Assembly: GCA_009823505.1 (NCBI GenBank)
Contig: VZQC01009508.1
Span: 944,132 to 1,008,131 of the forward strand
Source: Rhizomys pruinosus
Lineage: Eukaryota; Chordata; Mammalia; Rodentia; Spalacidae
Direction of reading: 5' to 3'
Length of the DNA stretch: 64,000 bases
Position numbers and translations under genes: made by a program. Positions 43,998 to 55,767 of this stretch are shown here, piece by piece; position 1 is the first letter of the stretch; each line of letters opens with the position of its first letter. A model generated the notes under the pieces. The model was not told the DNA's origin. It saw nothing but the letters and a program-made list of their open reading frames with translations, and ran no database searches.

Positions 43998-44950
43998 AGA
44001 ATCTTCTACCTTTATCACAGGTCTTATCCAAACCACACTGGCTGGAAAATGGAGAGTTACAACTTGGATCTGCCTGTGCACAGCCACCCTCCCATGGAGA
44101 GTACTTGTCAGTCTCTATCACCCATGTTCTGTTCGCTTTCTGTACTCCCATCAGCTCACATATGCTGAGACAGGGCATCCTGTCTGTTGCTCTGAGTACA
44201 GCATCTTGACTGTTGCCAGTGCTTGGCAGGTTAATTACACAAGGCTTTGTCCTGAGTTTAAAGGATGGGTAACATGGATTAAAGATGACAGTCAGGGCTC
44301 CCCTAACTTTCAGCATGTATCAGAATATCCAAAGGCCCAGGAACTACATGTTCCCAATTCTGCCCTAGGTCTTAATGGATCCCTCAATCTTCATTGGTGC
44401 AAAAGCCCACCCAACAACTCCAATAAGTAAACCCACAGATCCACTGCTCCAAACTTTCTCCTGTCTTCTGGGCTTTCCCGAGCCCCCTTTAATGTCGTTC
44501 CTCACTCTTGTCTGTGCTGTGTGTGTGATGAAGTACTTTCTTCAGCTGGTTTTCAGGCTTCAGGGGCATCTCTCAATTATTCCTCTGTGAATGACCCCAG
44601 CTACAAACGGAACATCACACCATTGTGTCCAAGTTTCTTCTAAGACTTGTGTAACGGCGTTTAACAATGTTTAAATTCATGCTTCATCTCCCAAGCATCT
44701 GTGCAGAAAAGGAGGGAAGTCTGAGTTCTAGCATATCTTGAGTATGGGGCCCCATATCTGGGGTGCTCCACTCAGAGACAGCCTTTGCCTCCCTGCAGCT
44801 CACGGCTGTGTCTCTCGGGCATTTCCTCCAGCTGATGGAGTGCTCCAGTCATGCTCATACCTCAGTCCTGGAGGAGGGAAGTCTATGCAGGAGGACAAAG
44901 GACAGAGACCCCATGACTTAGGTGTCTCTGAGGGGTCTCCAGACAGGAGC
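43998..44950. other. Non-coding stretch, nothing recognised
   Basis: About 950 bp without an identified repeat. Frames at 43949-44316 overlap on opposite strands and are not credible genes. Confidence 0.4.
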
Positions 44951-44971
44951 TCATAGAAGAAGCTGAGTCCT

Positions 44972-45214
44972 GGGGCTGGAGAGATGGCCTAGCAGTTAAG
45001 AGCGCCGACTGCTCTTGCAGAGGACCTGGGTTTGATCCCCAGCACCCACACGGTGGCTGAGAACCATCCATAACTCCAATTCCAGGAGAACTCCAGTTCC
45101 AGGGGAATCCGATGCCCTCTTCTGACCTTCGTGGCATTGTACAACATGGGTGCACAAACCTACATGCAGACAGTACATTCATACACATAAAAATAAATAA
45201 ATAAATAAATAATT
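44972..45214 (+). mobile_element. B2 SINE (plus), young subtype, with target-site duplication
   Basis: Full-length with the 17-bp duplication. Flanks agaagaagctgagtcct (44955-44971) and agaagatgctgagtcct (45215-45231) differ at one base. Confidence 0.94.
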
Positions 45215-45427
45215 AGAAGATGCTGAGTCCTCTGTGATAAACTAGCTCTTCAATTAGCTCAGTCCCACCTCCGAGAATAGGCCCCGGTATGTATCTGGAT
45301 GCCAACCTGAGATTCTGAGTCTATTTCCTGGAACATGTGGTCAATATATCTTTCTTTGTCCCTATAGGAACAGCTGACACTAAATGAATACTTATAAATA
45401 AATAGCCTAAGTATGGGCAGGTTTGAG

Positions 45428-45545
45428 ATTAGGAGACAATCATTATAGCTGACACATATGAGATGTCCCTTCTAATCAGTGCTGTGCTCAGTGCTTTGAT
45501 CAGCCCATGTCTCCAAATACCCAGACGACCAAAGAGGCATGGAAT
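45428..45545 (-). mobile_element. MIR-type relic (minus)
   Basis: 'attatagctgacacatatga ... gctgtgctcagtgctttgat' resembles the reversed MIR 3' part. Confidence 0.5.
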
Positions 45546-46715
45546 TGTAGACCTGGAATAGTATTCTAGTGTCTATAGAAATACAAGCTGCATCTAGTTT
45601 CCTCTTAGCTGCCTAATTTTACTTTAAAGTCTATAGTAATGTGCACACAAGGGCTCTTACTTAGATTTGAAAGTCATACTTTTCCTTCAAACTTCTCCAC
45701 CCTTTGGGGCAGAGAGCATCTGATCCCAGATGTGCATAGCTCAGCAAGATACCCCACCATATTCCTCCATAGCCAGCCCCACATCCTTCAAGCCCTTGTG
45801 TTGTGGATACCTGTGTCTAGAACATGCGCACAGAACTCAAGCACACTCAGAAAATGGTTCTCCAGAATGCAATGTGTCGGGCTGTATCTTGATAACCATT
45901 CTCCAGAACAGGAATCTAATCTTGCACTTTTTCATAGAGGAAGACCCCTTTTCTGAACCCAGATCCTAAATTCTACATTAGGCTTTCTTAGAACATTGAG
46001 GATCTATTATTAATTGATTGTTTTATGTGATGCATACAATTTCTTCAATTCTTCACTGTGGCCCGACATCATCTTTAGTGAGTCTCTATCCACCTCTACT
46101 CCATGATGCTGTCATATCTGAGTCAATTCTACTTGCTTTTAGGATGCTAACTGGGTTGTAAACATAGATGTATGTTCCAACTCTGCTAGCTGATGAAGCA
46201 GCCCAGAGACCGAAGAACACCTGATAGCCTCTAAAGCAGAGACTCACAGAGTACTGACTCCAGAGGGGGCGACAGTATGTGGCTTGCTGCTACATTTATT
46301 CAAAACAGTTTCCCATTAATATGGATCCTGTGCCACCTGAATGAAGAACACAGTTCCTATGGAATCTCCAGGTTGCTTTTTTTCATCTGTCTTCAAAATG
46401 AACCACACTCCTGTCTTAATGAAAATGCTACTCAATTACTATGATTTTATTAACAAGACAAGTGTAGCTATTTAGTGTGTAACAATACAAGAGTTATAAT
46501 TCCAAGGGGATTGTCAGATACTAATTCTAAATTCAGAATGCAAAGCAAATTTTTATTAGCCTTTTCCCTGCAAAGGATACATCAATTCTGTGCTGCAATA
46601 ATATTTGAATTTGATACCTGGTTCATTAAAGTCTTAAAGTTTGTCATCATTGCTAGAACGTCATAAATGTATGAAGAATTTGACAGTTGAAACTAGTATA
46701 AACCAAACCTTCAAC
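45546..46715. other. Non-coding stretch, nothing recognised
   Basis: About 1.2 kb. A G-rich word 'agagggggcgacag' at 46264 only loosely resembles a CTCF core. Overlapping short frames are not credible. Confidence 0.4.
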
Positions 46716-46717
46716 TT

Positions 46718-46908
46718 GTTTTTTTTTTATGTGTATGAATGTTATACTTACATGTATGTAACTGCACTCATGTCATGTAATGCCCACAGAGGACAAAAGA
46801 GGACATCAGATCTGGAACTGGAGTTATAGTTACAGATAGTTGTTAGCCTCCATGTGGGTACTAGGACTCAAACCCAGTGGTCTTAACCACTGAGCCATCT
46901 CTCTTGAA
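46718..46908 (-). mobile_element. B2/B3-type SINE (minus), old
   Basis: T-rich start, 'catgtcatgtaatgcccaca', and an end 'ccactgagccatctctcttg'. Confidence 0.75.
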
Positions 46909-47017
46909 CCCCATTTTTTACATGAAGTAAATAGAATCAAACAAATTATACAATGTACCCAAGTTGCCCCTTATCCCTCCATTTGATATTGTCCCAGAAT
47001 TTAGTCTAAGACTTCTG

Positions 47018-47376
47018 TGATGGTTTGAATGAGAAAGGCCCCTTGTAGGCTCAGGCTCTTAAACACTGGGCCCACGGTTGTTGGTGCTACTTGAAGAGCA
47101 GAGAGGGGCAGTCTTGCTGGAGGAGGTCGGCACCAGGGGTGGACATTGACTGTTTACAGCCTTTCCCCACTCCCAGCTCGCTCTGCTTTCTGCATGTGGT
47201 TGAAGATGTGATCCCCCGGCTCCTATTCCTCTCACCATGCTGGCCACCTGCTCCATGCCTCCCTGCCATGATGGACTCTTATCTTTCTGGAACCCAAAAC
47301 CAAAATAAACACTCTGTCTCTAAGTTGCTTTGTGTCATGGTGTTTTATCACAGCAATAGCAAAGTAACTAATAAAG
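47018..47376 (+). mobile_element. MaLR-type LTR (plus, ORR1/MT-like)
   Basis: Starts 'tgatggtttgaatgagaaag'. It has 'ttgctggaggaggtcggcac', 'ccctgccatgatggactctt', 'aaccaaaataaacactctgt' (AATAAA), and ends 'cacagcaatagcaaagtaac'. The order is classical. Confidence 0.85.
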
Positions 47377-47379
47377 CCT

Positions 47380-48815
47380 CTAAAGCCACTGCAGGTTCCC
47401 AACCACAGATTAGGCTTGAGCCTAGAGGACAGAGGCAGAGTTTTGAATTGGACATGGGGTTGAAATTTTGAATAGGACTACACTGGAATGTTTAAGAACT
47501 GAATGTGAATCTTAACTATTAAAATGGGAGTTTTCCTGTCAATGAAAATGACTTTAAAGATATTTAAGCAGATAATTTACAAAGATACGGCAAAGGGATA
47601 TCTGTCCAAAGACATTAGGAAATAATAATTGAGGGAGAAATACAGCCACTTCACACTTATAGCCTGGTGAGTTTTAATACATTGGCATACAAGTGTCATT
47701 TCTTCCTGAATTCTGATGTCCCTTTCATACACCTTTCTTCTGAAACCAGTGGAATGTGCTGGATTTCTGACTAGTGCCACAAGGGCTTTGACAGAGAAGT
47801 AGAGTAAGATTGCAAACTCTTGGAGACCAAGGGCTTTCCTATTTAACACCATTCTTGGGATCCTAGTGCTGTTGCCTGAACACGTGTTTGACAAAGGTTT
47901 TTAAATGAATGGATTAAACTCCACAGCTGAATGGGGTTGATTAATCAAGGCGACTCCTAAAAGAGTACAGATGATGTGTTTCAGCAAAAGAGCTTTGAAC
48001 ACGTTGAATAAGTATCAGAATCATAACGAACAATTCAAGAATGTTTTAGGGTCTGTGGAGTTGTTTTGGCTCTCCCAAAAGGTCAAAACGCCTCGTAAAA
48101 ATGATTGATGCTTTCTGCCTTCCGTTAAGCCAACAGCCTTCATCGCACTTTATAGGCCCTGACCCTACATTCCATAGACGACCTGGAAGGGCCATGTTTC
48201 TGAAAGCCAACACTGATAAGCAACCTGAAAACTTCACTCGGAGACAGGCAGGCTGGTCCAGGGGTGCATATACGCCAGCTGGCCCTCCCCTGTGCCTTCT
48301 GCAAACTTCCCCAGATTCAATCACGATGTGTGTGACAGACAACAGCACTAATCTCTTCAGGAACACCCCAGAACACAGAGCTCATCTGTGCTCCGAGGCT
48401 GGATTTTGCAGAAAATGGGAGATGGCACCCAACCCCCTCCGGCGTGCCAAGAGTGTGGCTGGTCTATGTGATACTCAGGCAGCTGGCACACTCTGGCACT
48501 CGCTGAGACCACCGCAGAAGCTGCTGAATGGTGCCTTGGCTCTCTGGGGGGTGAGCAATCTGCATTACAATATGTGCTCCAAGGCTGTGGGGAGGGACCT
48601 CACGGTAGCCCAACACTTTGTACAAGATGCCACTGGGCACCAAAGCCAGCATCGCTAAGATTTGTGGCATTGCCTCCACGCAGAGGTCTAAAGTCCAGAG
48701 GCCAGTCTGAAGTCAGGAGGACAACTTTACACTGGGTGCGAGCTGCTCGGTGGTCAGACTTCTTCCTGCCCCCTAAGGAAGCCCCCACCAATGCACCCAA
48801 GAAGCTGTCTGCCCC
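47380..48815. other. Mostly unassigned, with an L2/MIR-like trace at 47740-47920
   Basis: 'ctcttggagaccaagggctt ... aaaggtttttaaatgaatgg' resembles an old L2/MIR-class end. The remainder, including 48100-48815, shows no family I recognise. Confidence 0.4.
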
Positions 48816-48819
48816 ATTT

Positions 48820-49033
48820 GTAAAATGGAAGACACCTTGCTAATTGACAGGCCTGTGAATGGTGTGATACTTTAAATTACCTTGGCATTAATTGCCTGGA
48901 CAGGTTGTTCACTCAAATTGCCCTGGCTCGCTAATAACCTGAATGGGCTGGTGTTTTAAATGACCATGGCACTAATGGCCCAGGCTGGCTGCTATTTCAC
49001 ATCGTCCTGGCACTAATGGCCTGGAAAGGGGGC
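48820..49033. repeat. Degenerate tandem array, period about 41-43 bp, TAAT core
   Basis: Four units carry TGGC anchors at 48883, 48924, 48967 and 49008, spaced 41, 43 and 41. A possible fifth, more diverged unit has its anchor near 48838. Each unit is roughly 'TTTAAAT-ac-C-TGGCactAATgGCCtGG-GG-G'. Cores read ttggcattaattgcctgg, ctggctcgctaataacct, atggcactaatggcccag and ctggcactaatggcctgg. The cores are near-palindromic and contain TAAT, a homeodomain-type word, and TGGC, an NFI-type half-site. Function is inferred only. Confidence 0.75.
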
Positions 49034-50335
49034 TTGCTTTGCAGATTAACGAGTGTCCTCCAAATGGCAAAGGATTATGGAAAAAGAAAGAAAAACAACC
49101 ATTTGCAAGGGAAATAAGAAAGTTCTCTTTCTTTCTCGGCCTTGGATGCTCTGTGAGCGGTCTGGAGAGCTTGCCTTCTCTACAGCCCGTTTCTCATTGT
49201 CTTCTTTACTTTCTGCCTTCATTCCTGGCCATGTTGGGGTTTATTTTGTTTTGTTTCCCTTTTTTTTTTTTGGTAAAAGAAAAAACAACAACAAGATTAT
49301 ATACAATTCACTGAGGAAGAAACACCCTATTTGTTCTAGCCATAGATTCTCCTGCTTTAATCCTAACTCCCATCCATCCCCAAGCCATTTGGAAATTGAT
49401 TGATTTATTGACTGTTCATGAGGTACTGATCAATGTATTGATTATCTTCTATGCACAACACCCTTGTCGAATCCTTGGAGGAGATAAGAAACCACAGGCG
49501 CAGACCTGACCTTCAAGGGCTTCCACTCCATTCTCTCCAACAGAACAGAAGCATTTGCAATAATTGCACTGCAGTATGATTAGCTCTGTGGCACGGCGAT
49601 GCACGTACATGCCTGAACCCTGGAGCATCAGTAAGGCGGGATGATCTTGTGAAAGAGAGAGGGGAGGGGAAAGTCCTGTGAAAGAGAGCATGCCCCAAAC
49701 CAGAAGGGATGCAAAAGCAAAGCTGCAAGCTCTGAGCTCAAGGGCAAGGTGGTGAGGGGCAAGCCGGGAAAGAAGGCTGAGGAAGCGGAAGTGAGGTGAT
49801 GATACCTAGGGAAGGAAGGGAGGATGTCCAGAGGATGCTTCTGTGATGGAGCCTCCAGGATCCAAGGACCAATTAACTGCACACAAGGTTGGAGAAGGAG
49901 AAGCAAATGTAGCTTCAGGCAGATACCTTGACTGTACCTCAGGGAAGTGAGGTTTCAAAGAGGTGACCAGGTTGGCAGGGGAGGGACATAGGAATATGGA
50001 CATTTGGAAAGACATTGGTTTCTCCACTCTTCTCTGCCAACTGTATCTCGCCTAGCCATTGCTGCCAGATGCATGGAGCAAACTCAGCATTAGAGGAGCC
50101 ATGCGAGGTATTCCTCTCACCCAGCCCGGCTCATTTACATGGCAATCTACAGCAGGGCTTGGGATGAGTTAGACGTAGGATTTCTTTTTCTTTTTTGCCT
50201 CCTTTTCTTTGTGTTATTGGAATATGGAAAGAGGAATAATTTTTGAAGAAGCACATATTATCCATATAAAAATAGCTCACTTTTGGATATCTGGATGCTA
50301 TCAATGGATTTTGACAAATTTAACATGTCTACAAA
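49034..50335. other. Non-coding stretch; old repeat trace at 49395-49545
   Basis: 'tttattgactgttcatgagg ... accttcaagggcttccactc' resembles an old L2/MIR-class segment. No exon is seen elsewhere. Confidence 0.35.
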
Positions 50336-50414
50336 TATGTATGTATGTGTGTGTATGTATGTATGTATGTGTGTATGTATGTACGTGTGTGTATGTATGT
50401 ATGTATGTATGTAT
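50336..50414 (+). repeat. (GTAT/GTGT)n microsatellite
   Basis: Alternating GTAT and GTGT tetramers with one ACGT interruption. Confidence 0.95.
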
Positions 50415-50714
50415 TTGCAAAACTGAATAAATGGTGTCAACTTTTATGGAGTTGACTGAATTCAACCGAATACAGATGAACTGAAAACCTATCCTTGGCA
50501 AAGCCCCACTTTAGGCACTTAAGGTTCTGGAAAAGTGAATGAAATATGGGGTCTACTGTCAGACCATAATATCCCAAGCTGGGTAACAGTCACTACATTG
50601 TCTTTACAGTGTTTCCAGGTTCCCTGACTTGAGACTTGGACCCAATGACCTGCCTCTCCAAAGTGGCATACAAACGTTTCTCTTTGTAAAAAAGGTGCCT
50701 CCTTTGAAAGCAAA

Positions 50715-50840
50715 ACTTACTCTTTCATCCAACCTTCAATAGATATTGTGTTTGCTAAGTGTGGGGCACCTTGCCTGGCACAGCCAGGGGTCTAAGATGC
50801 TAAGACATAGATCCTGACCTCCAAGATTTTACCTGTGAAC
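50715..50840 (+). mobile_element. Old L2/MIR-class relic
   Basis: 'tcatccaaccttcaatagat ... ggcaccttgcctggcacagc' resembles a mammal-wide old repeat segment. Confidence 0.4.
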
Positions 50841-51418
50841 ATCCAAAGCCCCTTGATGTCTGAGGAATGATACAGCAACCTCAGTACTTTTTGTTAAAAT
50901 TCACTCTCTAAAGATGTCTTTTATCTCAAATAATGATACTTAACAAAGACTGGAGACGGTGCTTGGACCAGAAAGGAACCTGGAAGTCCCCTAATCTCAC
51001 ACCTATGGATAAGCAGAAAACCCAGAGGAACTGGACAGGTGGTCTGCCTCAGACCACACAGGTAGTTGGAGACAAATTCTGAAGAAGGACCTAAGTCACC
51101 CTGCTTCCCCACCTGTCCTTGCTCATGTGGTCTGTCTCTGGGGTCAGCAGAGGCAATAACACAAAAGCAAAGGTTAGGAACAGATGGACAATAGGGACAA
51201 TTGAAGACAACATATTTCTTCAGGAAAATAGATTGACAGCAGTCTCACTGAGGACGTCATTCCCAGACACATTTTTCTCATGCACAGAGTCTTTTTCCTC
51301 ATGAGAGCTAGTAGGTGCTTGTGCTGCCTCCAGGCCTTCACTTTGCTGTGTTTCACTGTCTCGGTCAGGTCACTTGTCTCCTTCAAGAAGCCTCCCTTGT
51401 AGACTACACCAGTGAATT
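50841..51418. other. Non-coding stretch; MIR-like trace at 50995-51110
   Basis: 'ctggacaggtggtctgcctc ... gacctaagtcaccctgcttc' could be a reversed MIR end. Nothing else is recognised. Confidence 0.35.
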
Positions 51419-51420
51419 TA

Positions 51421-51535
51421 AGAGGAGGAGGAAGAGGAAGAGGAAGAGGAGAAAGAGGAAGAGGAGGAGGAGGAGGAGGAGGAGGAGGAGGAGGAGGAGG
51501 AGGGAGAGGAGGAGGAGGAGGACAGGACGGGAGGG
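51421..51535 (+). repeat. Homopurine (GGA/GAA)n tract
   Basis: More than 100 bases of A and G with one C near the right end: 'agaggaagag' units, then a (GGA)n run, then more AGG. An Arg-rich open frame across it is a composition artefact. Confidence 0.97.
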
Positions 51536-52420
51536 GAAGAACATTATGAGAATGAAGTATGTTTCTGCAATAGTCCCCCCACCTATGATTTCACTAGTAA
51601 TTTCGGCTATCTATGATCTAGTGCCATCCAAAATATGAAGGGGAAAATTCCCAGAGACGCAATTGCTAAATCTTAAACTGTGTGCTGCTCTGTAGGACTT
51701 GAGATCCCATGGCTCCCTGCTTCTCCCTGCCCAGGGTGGATCACTCCCTGTCCAGCACACACACACTGTGAATGCTACCTGCCTGTGAGGCAGCAGCCAT
51801 CTTGGTTGTCGGATGGATGGCTGTGCTATCGGAGTGCTTAAATTCAAGGAACCTTGATTTTACTTAAGAGTTGCACCAAAACAGAAATGCCAGTCATTCA
51901 GAAGTGCCCAGGAGACGTGGAAAGTACTCCTTTTATATGAAAAGTTGAAAATTCTCAACGTGATAAGGGAAAGAAGCTGAGGTGGCTGGGATCTAGGTAA
52001 GAATGGACATTATAACCCGGAAATTGGGAATAAGGAAAAATAAACCCATGCTAATTTTGCTAGTGTATCTCAAAATTTTAAAGTTAGGTGCATGAAAGCA
52101 CTCAGTTCAGGTAGAAAAGATGTTAGTTCATGCCTGGAAAAACACAAGCAGCCAACATTCTGCTTGGGAGAAATGCATTGTTCCAGAAAGCATGGAATCT
52201 AACTGATAAATTATGCTGTATTACAGGTATATACACACTGTACTTTATAAAATTCACTCAGGTAACTAGCTGAATGCTCACTGTCACCTCAAGAGCCTCA
52301 GAGTGGGTTTGCTTCATTATCCACTTTACAGATGATGCAATTGAGGCTCAAAATACAGGACTTTCTTGCTCCAAATGCAGTGTTGTTGTCCTGGTATTGC
52401 ACTGTCCTCTTCCTCTCTTT
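51536..52420. other. Non-coding stretch; MIR-like trace at 52315-52375
   Basis: 'attatccactttacagatga' followed by 'caattgaggctca' is a reversed MIR core. The rest is not recognised. Confidence 0.45.
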
Positions 52421-52720
52421 TTTTTTTTTTCAGTTTCTTTTATTTTTATTTTTAAGGGATTATACAATACAATGACACAGTTGTTTGCAGATAACAATGA
52501 TGTTACTCAGTATGTCATACAATTAAGTAATTGGTGCATTTTGCAAGTATCTATGTCCAAATTTTGAACAACCCAAGGTTCCCATAGTCCAGTTGGAGAA
52601 GCTTGTATGCACAGGCATGTTGATCAATCAGGTGTCCAGACTATATTCCTATAGTCTCATGATTCACCCCTATCTCTCCACAGCCCTTACAATCTACCAC
52701 GCCTCCTCTTCCGCAGTTTG
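52421..52720 (-). mobile_element. LINE-like 3' end (minus), same family as 23128-23468
   Basis: T-tract start. Shared words with 23128-23468: 'caatcaggt', 'gtccagacta', 'ttcaccc'. Likely L1 3'-UTR-derived, family not named. Confidence 0.5.
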
Positions 52721-53362
52721 TTCCCTAGGCTTTGGGAAAGGGGCACAAATGGGTGAGAAGAAAACAGTCTAATTTCTTTGGAGTTGTCATTTTGGACTCT
52801 GGTCTGTTCAGTTTGTTTCTCTTCACAGATTGACAGCTTTCACAGTGATACCCTTTTCAGTCATACTAACAAAGCTCAAGCTATTGGATGTACAGGCATT
52901 TAAGCAGTACCACTTATTGTGTCAAGCTAAGCTGTGAGCATAGACACAGATGCTTGGATGGTATGCTAATCCGCAAACTGTGGTTTCTCTATAAAGGGTG
53001 ACAAGTTCTTATTGTGGCTTATAACATCGCCTAACCACTAGAGGACATAAGCTTGTGGCATCCGCTGTGAGTTATTCCTCCAAGGAGAGAGCTAATAGCC
53101 AAATGGTTTTGGGATATAATATAGACACTTGGCTGCCACTGTTGCACTGTATCTCCAGGCTGTTGAGGTGTAGCTGATATTTTAATGTGTACACCAGCCC
53201 AGAGCTATTTTCTGCATTCTAATGTGTTTTATCATTTTCCTCAAATATTTTATCTCTAAAAGTAAGTATAAGCCATGGCATAAGAATCCTTTATAGGTCC
53301 AGCAATAAGTAAAGACATTTCCACACAAATTGCTTCCTATTCAGAAGGTAGCACTAAGAGCA

Positions 53363-53365
<3 letters not shown>
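52721..53365. other. Non-coding stretch, nothing recognised
   Basis: No repeat or exon identified. Confidence 0.4.

Positions 53366-53442
<77 letters not shown>
53366..53442 (+). repeat. Compound microsatellite (GT)n(GA)n
   Basis: GT run to about 53403 and GA run to 53442, the same order as 12008-12074. Confidence 0.97.
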
Positions 53443-53449
<7 letters not shown>

Positions 53450-54185
53450 CAGTCCAGAAGATGTGGAATCCATATCCTCGGATCCTATTTGAATGTGTCT
53501 TTATGTCCTGTGTAAGCAATTCAATTGCATTTTAAAATAATCAATTCTTCAGGATACACAAATAGGCATACTCAATTGAATTTTCCATATATGAATCTTT
53601 GAAACATCTTCCTCTAAGTAGAAAAGAATGCTTTTGAAACAAACTATTTCAGAAATGATGGAGGCCAGATGGAAGCCATTGAGAAGTCAGGCCATGCCAA
53701 TCTGTTGTCTTCCCCAATTGGTTTTGGTTTGTTAGCAAAGTGTTTGTAGAACTTTCAAAAGAAAACTTCACAGTACTTTTTAGTAATGGGTTCTGCCAGC
53801 CCCCAAAGTGACTTCCGCAAGATCAAATTAGCTTTTGTGATAAAATATTGCCATGAAACCAGTAATTAGCATCTAATGATCCCACATTTTTCATCGGCTG
53901 TGAGGCCACAAACAGATGAAGATTTTGGCTCCTCCACAAATTCTTTTTGACACAGATACCTGGGAAAAAGAAAAGGAAAGAAATCTTTTGTCGTGCCTCA
54001 GGCCATAGAAACCTGGCAAAGACAGCATAGGATTCTTCTGTGGGACACACGGCAACTTAGCCACTAATATTTTTAACTCCATCCAAAATTGTGACTGTAA
54101 GCATTGTAGGTCAAGCTAAGGAGGGGGTTTTTATGACTTAATATAAAGAAAAGACTGGTTTGTGAAATGCTGCTATGACCTTTAT
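53443..54185. other. Repeat-poor AT-rich DNA, no gene seen
   Basis: No named repeat. Words such as taattagcatctaatgat (about 53861-53878) give it the look of a possible conserved non-coding element, but conservation cannot be judged from one sequence. Confidence 0.35.
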
Positions 54186-54420
54186 GAAAGCTGGCAAGAT
54201 GGCTCAGCTAAGAGCAATGGCTACTCCTCCAGAAGACTCAAGTTCAGTCCCCAACACCAACATGACAGTTCATAATGGTCTGTAACTCTAGTTTCAGGGG
54301 AACTGGTGCCATCTTCTGACCTTCTTGGCCACCTGCATGCATGTGGTGCATACACATATACATATACGTATACATATACTCAGGTGCACACACACAAGAA
54401 TTAAACTTTCAAAAAGAAGA
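54186..54420 (+). mobile_element. B3-type SINE (plus)
   Basis: 'aagctggcaagatggctcag', 'tcagtccccaacaccaacat', 'ggtgccatcttctgaccttc', and a tail of CATATA repeats and 'aattaaactttc'. Confidence 0.75.
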
Positions 54421-54554
54421 AAGTTAAAAATTATGAGCAATAAACTCTATAAGAGCAAGAGAAGATTTCATCTAATAAATTAGATTGTAAAAAATTAACA
54501 ACAAAAACTCCTCTAAGGAGCTAATCATTCACATACTAAAAATATATATATCAG

Positions 54555-54770
54555 GGCTGGAGAGATGGCCTAGTGGTTAAGAGCACTGACTGCTCTTGCA
54601 GAGGGCCCTGGTTCGATCCCCAGCACCCACATGGCGGCTGAGAACCGTCTATAACTCCAATTCCTGGAGAACTCCAGTTCCAGGGGAATCTGACACCCTC
54701 TTCTGACCTCCAAGGCATTGCACGACATAGGTGCACAAACCTACATGCAGACAGTACATTCATACACATA

Positions 54771-54801
<31 letters not shown>

Positions 54802-54804
54802 TAT
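54555..54804 (+). mobile_element. B2 SINE (plus), young subtype, ending in a (TA)n tract
   Basis: Full-length with the 17-bp duplication. The usual A-rich tail is replaced by an ATATAA to (TA)n tract at about 54768-54804. The left flank also contains ATATATAT, so the target-site duplication may be AT-rich. Confidence 0.92.
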
Positions 54805-54809
54805 GTATA

Positions 54810-55765
54810 TATCTGTAGGACATTCTCTACCAAAAACAGTGGTCTCATTGCTAGTGTATAAACCTGAACTAGTCATTGTTCTGACAAAGAAGTCCTCACT
54901 CAGCTAACCTCACCTCACCCCACTATAGGTGTAAGAAAGACTCTAAAGAGAAAGTGAGTACTATTGATAGCATCTTCATGATTACTGGGGAATTTGTAGT
55001 CAAAAGGACATGCCTTGGAAAGGACAGTATCTCTTGAGAGCAAATAAATAGATATGGGCTGGGCAGCTCGATGCAGCCTGGGGTTGTTGGTGTCCAGTCA
55101 CTGAGACTTTTCACCAGCAGGTACAGCAGTGTGAATCTCAGAATCATCTAGAAAGGACTCACTCCAAGAACAGAGCCAACTCACACTTCACTGTAGAAGC
55201 AGGATTTCCTCAACTGTCTGGTAATATATCATTCCAAAACCTTCTCTATAGCTTTAATTTCTGACTCATTAGTCTTGACAATGAGGAGGAGCTTGAGAAA
55301 CAAAGAACAAATAATGGGATCATAAGCATATTTCTCCTTCTAACCCTTTCTGCTTTTGATGTATCATGTAGGCTCTCTGAATCTCACATTCTTCATGAAT
55401 TTAGTTAGAAGTTATTAATATAGGGTTCCTAAGTGAGTTTCATGGGGCTGGTGGATACCCTGAAATTATGAATATAGGTATACATATGTGAACATCTTCC
55501 CTGAAGCCATCCAAAGACTTGGTGACTTCAATAAAAAAAAAAAACAATAATAAAATTGACCTCTCTTTACTGTCAGCTCAAATTTTCTCTGCATCTTTAA
55601 ATCTGTCTAAATTCTTAGTTTTATATTGCCATTTTGTTAACTTGTATAAAACTCAGGGACAGGCCATTTTCAAAATACTGGCCCGCCACATGAATGTCTA
55701 TGAGTCTTTTGTGTGGTGATGGGTACTGAGCTCTTAACCCAAGTAACTTGCTGAAGGCCACACTG
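54810..55765. other. Non-coding stretch, nothing recognised
   Basis: No named repeat or exon. A short A run lies at 55532-55543. Confidence 0.4.
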
Positions 55766-55767
55766 TT

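Noticed and set aside
46258..46285. CTCF-like word ccagagggggcgacag
   Set aside because: Only the G-rich core fits. The spacing to the CCA part is off by one and the left half does not match.
48101..48658. 185-codon plus-strand frame, and a 71-codon minus-strand frame at 48464-48679
   Set aside because: Neither shows a domain or family I recognise, they overlap each other, and no splice or promoter context supports them. The minus frame would merit a translated search.
51315..51638. Arg/Lys-rich frame resembling a nuclear protein tail
   Set aside because: Its basic run is simply the translated GGA/GAA homopurine tract.
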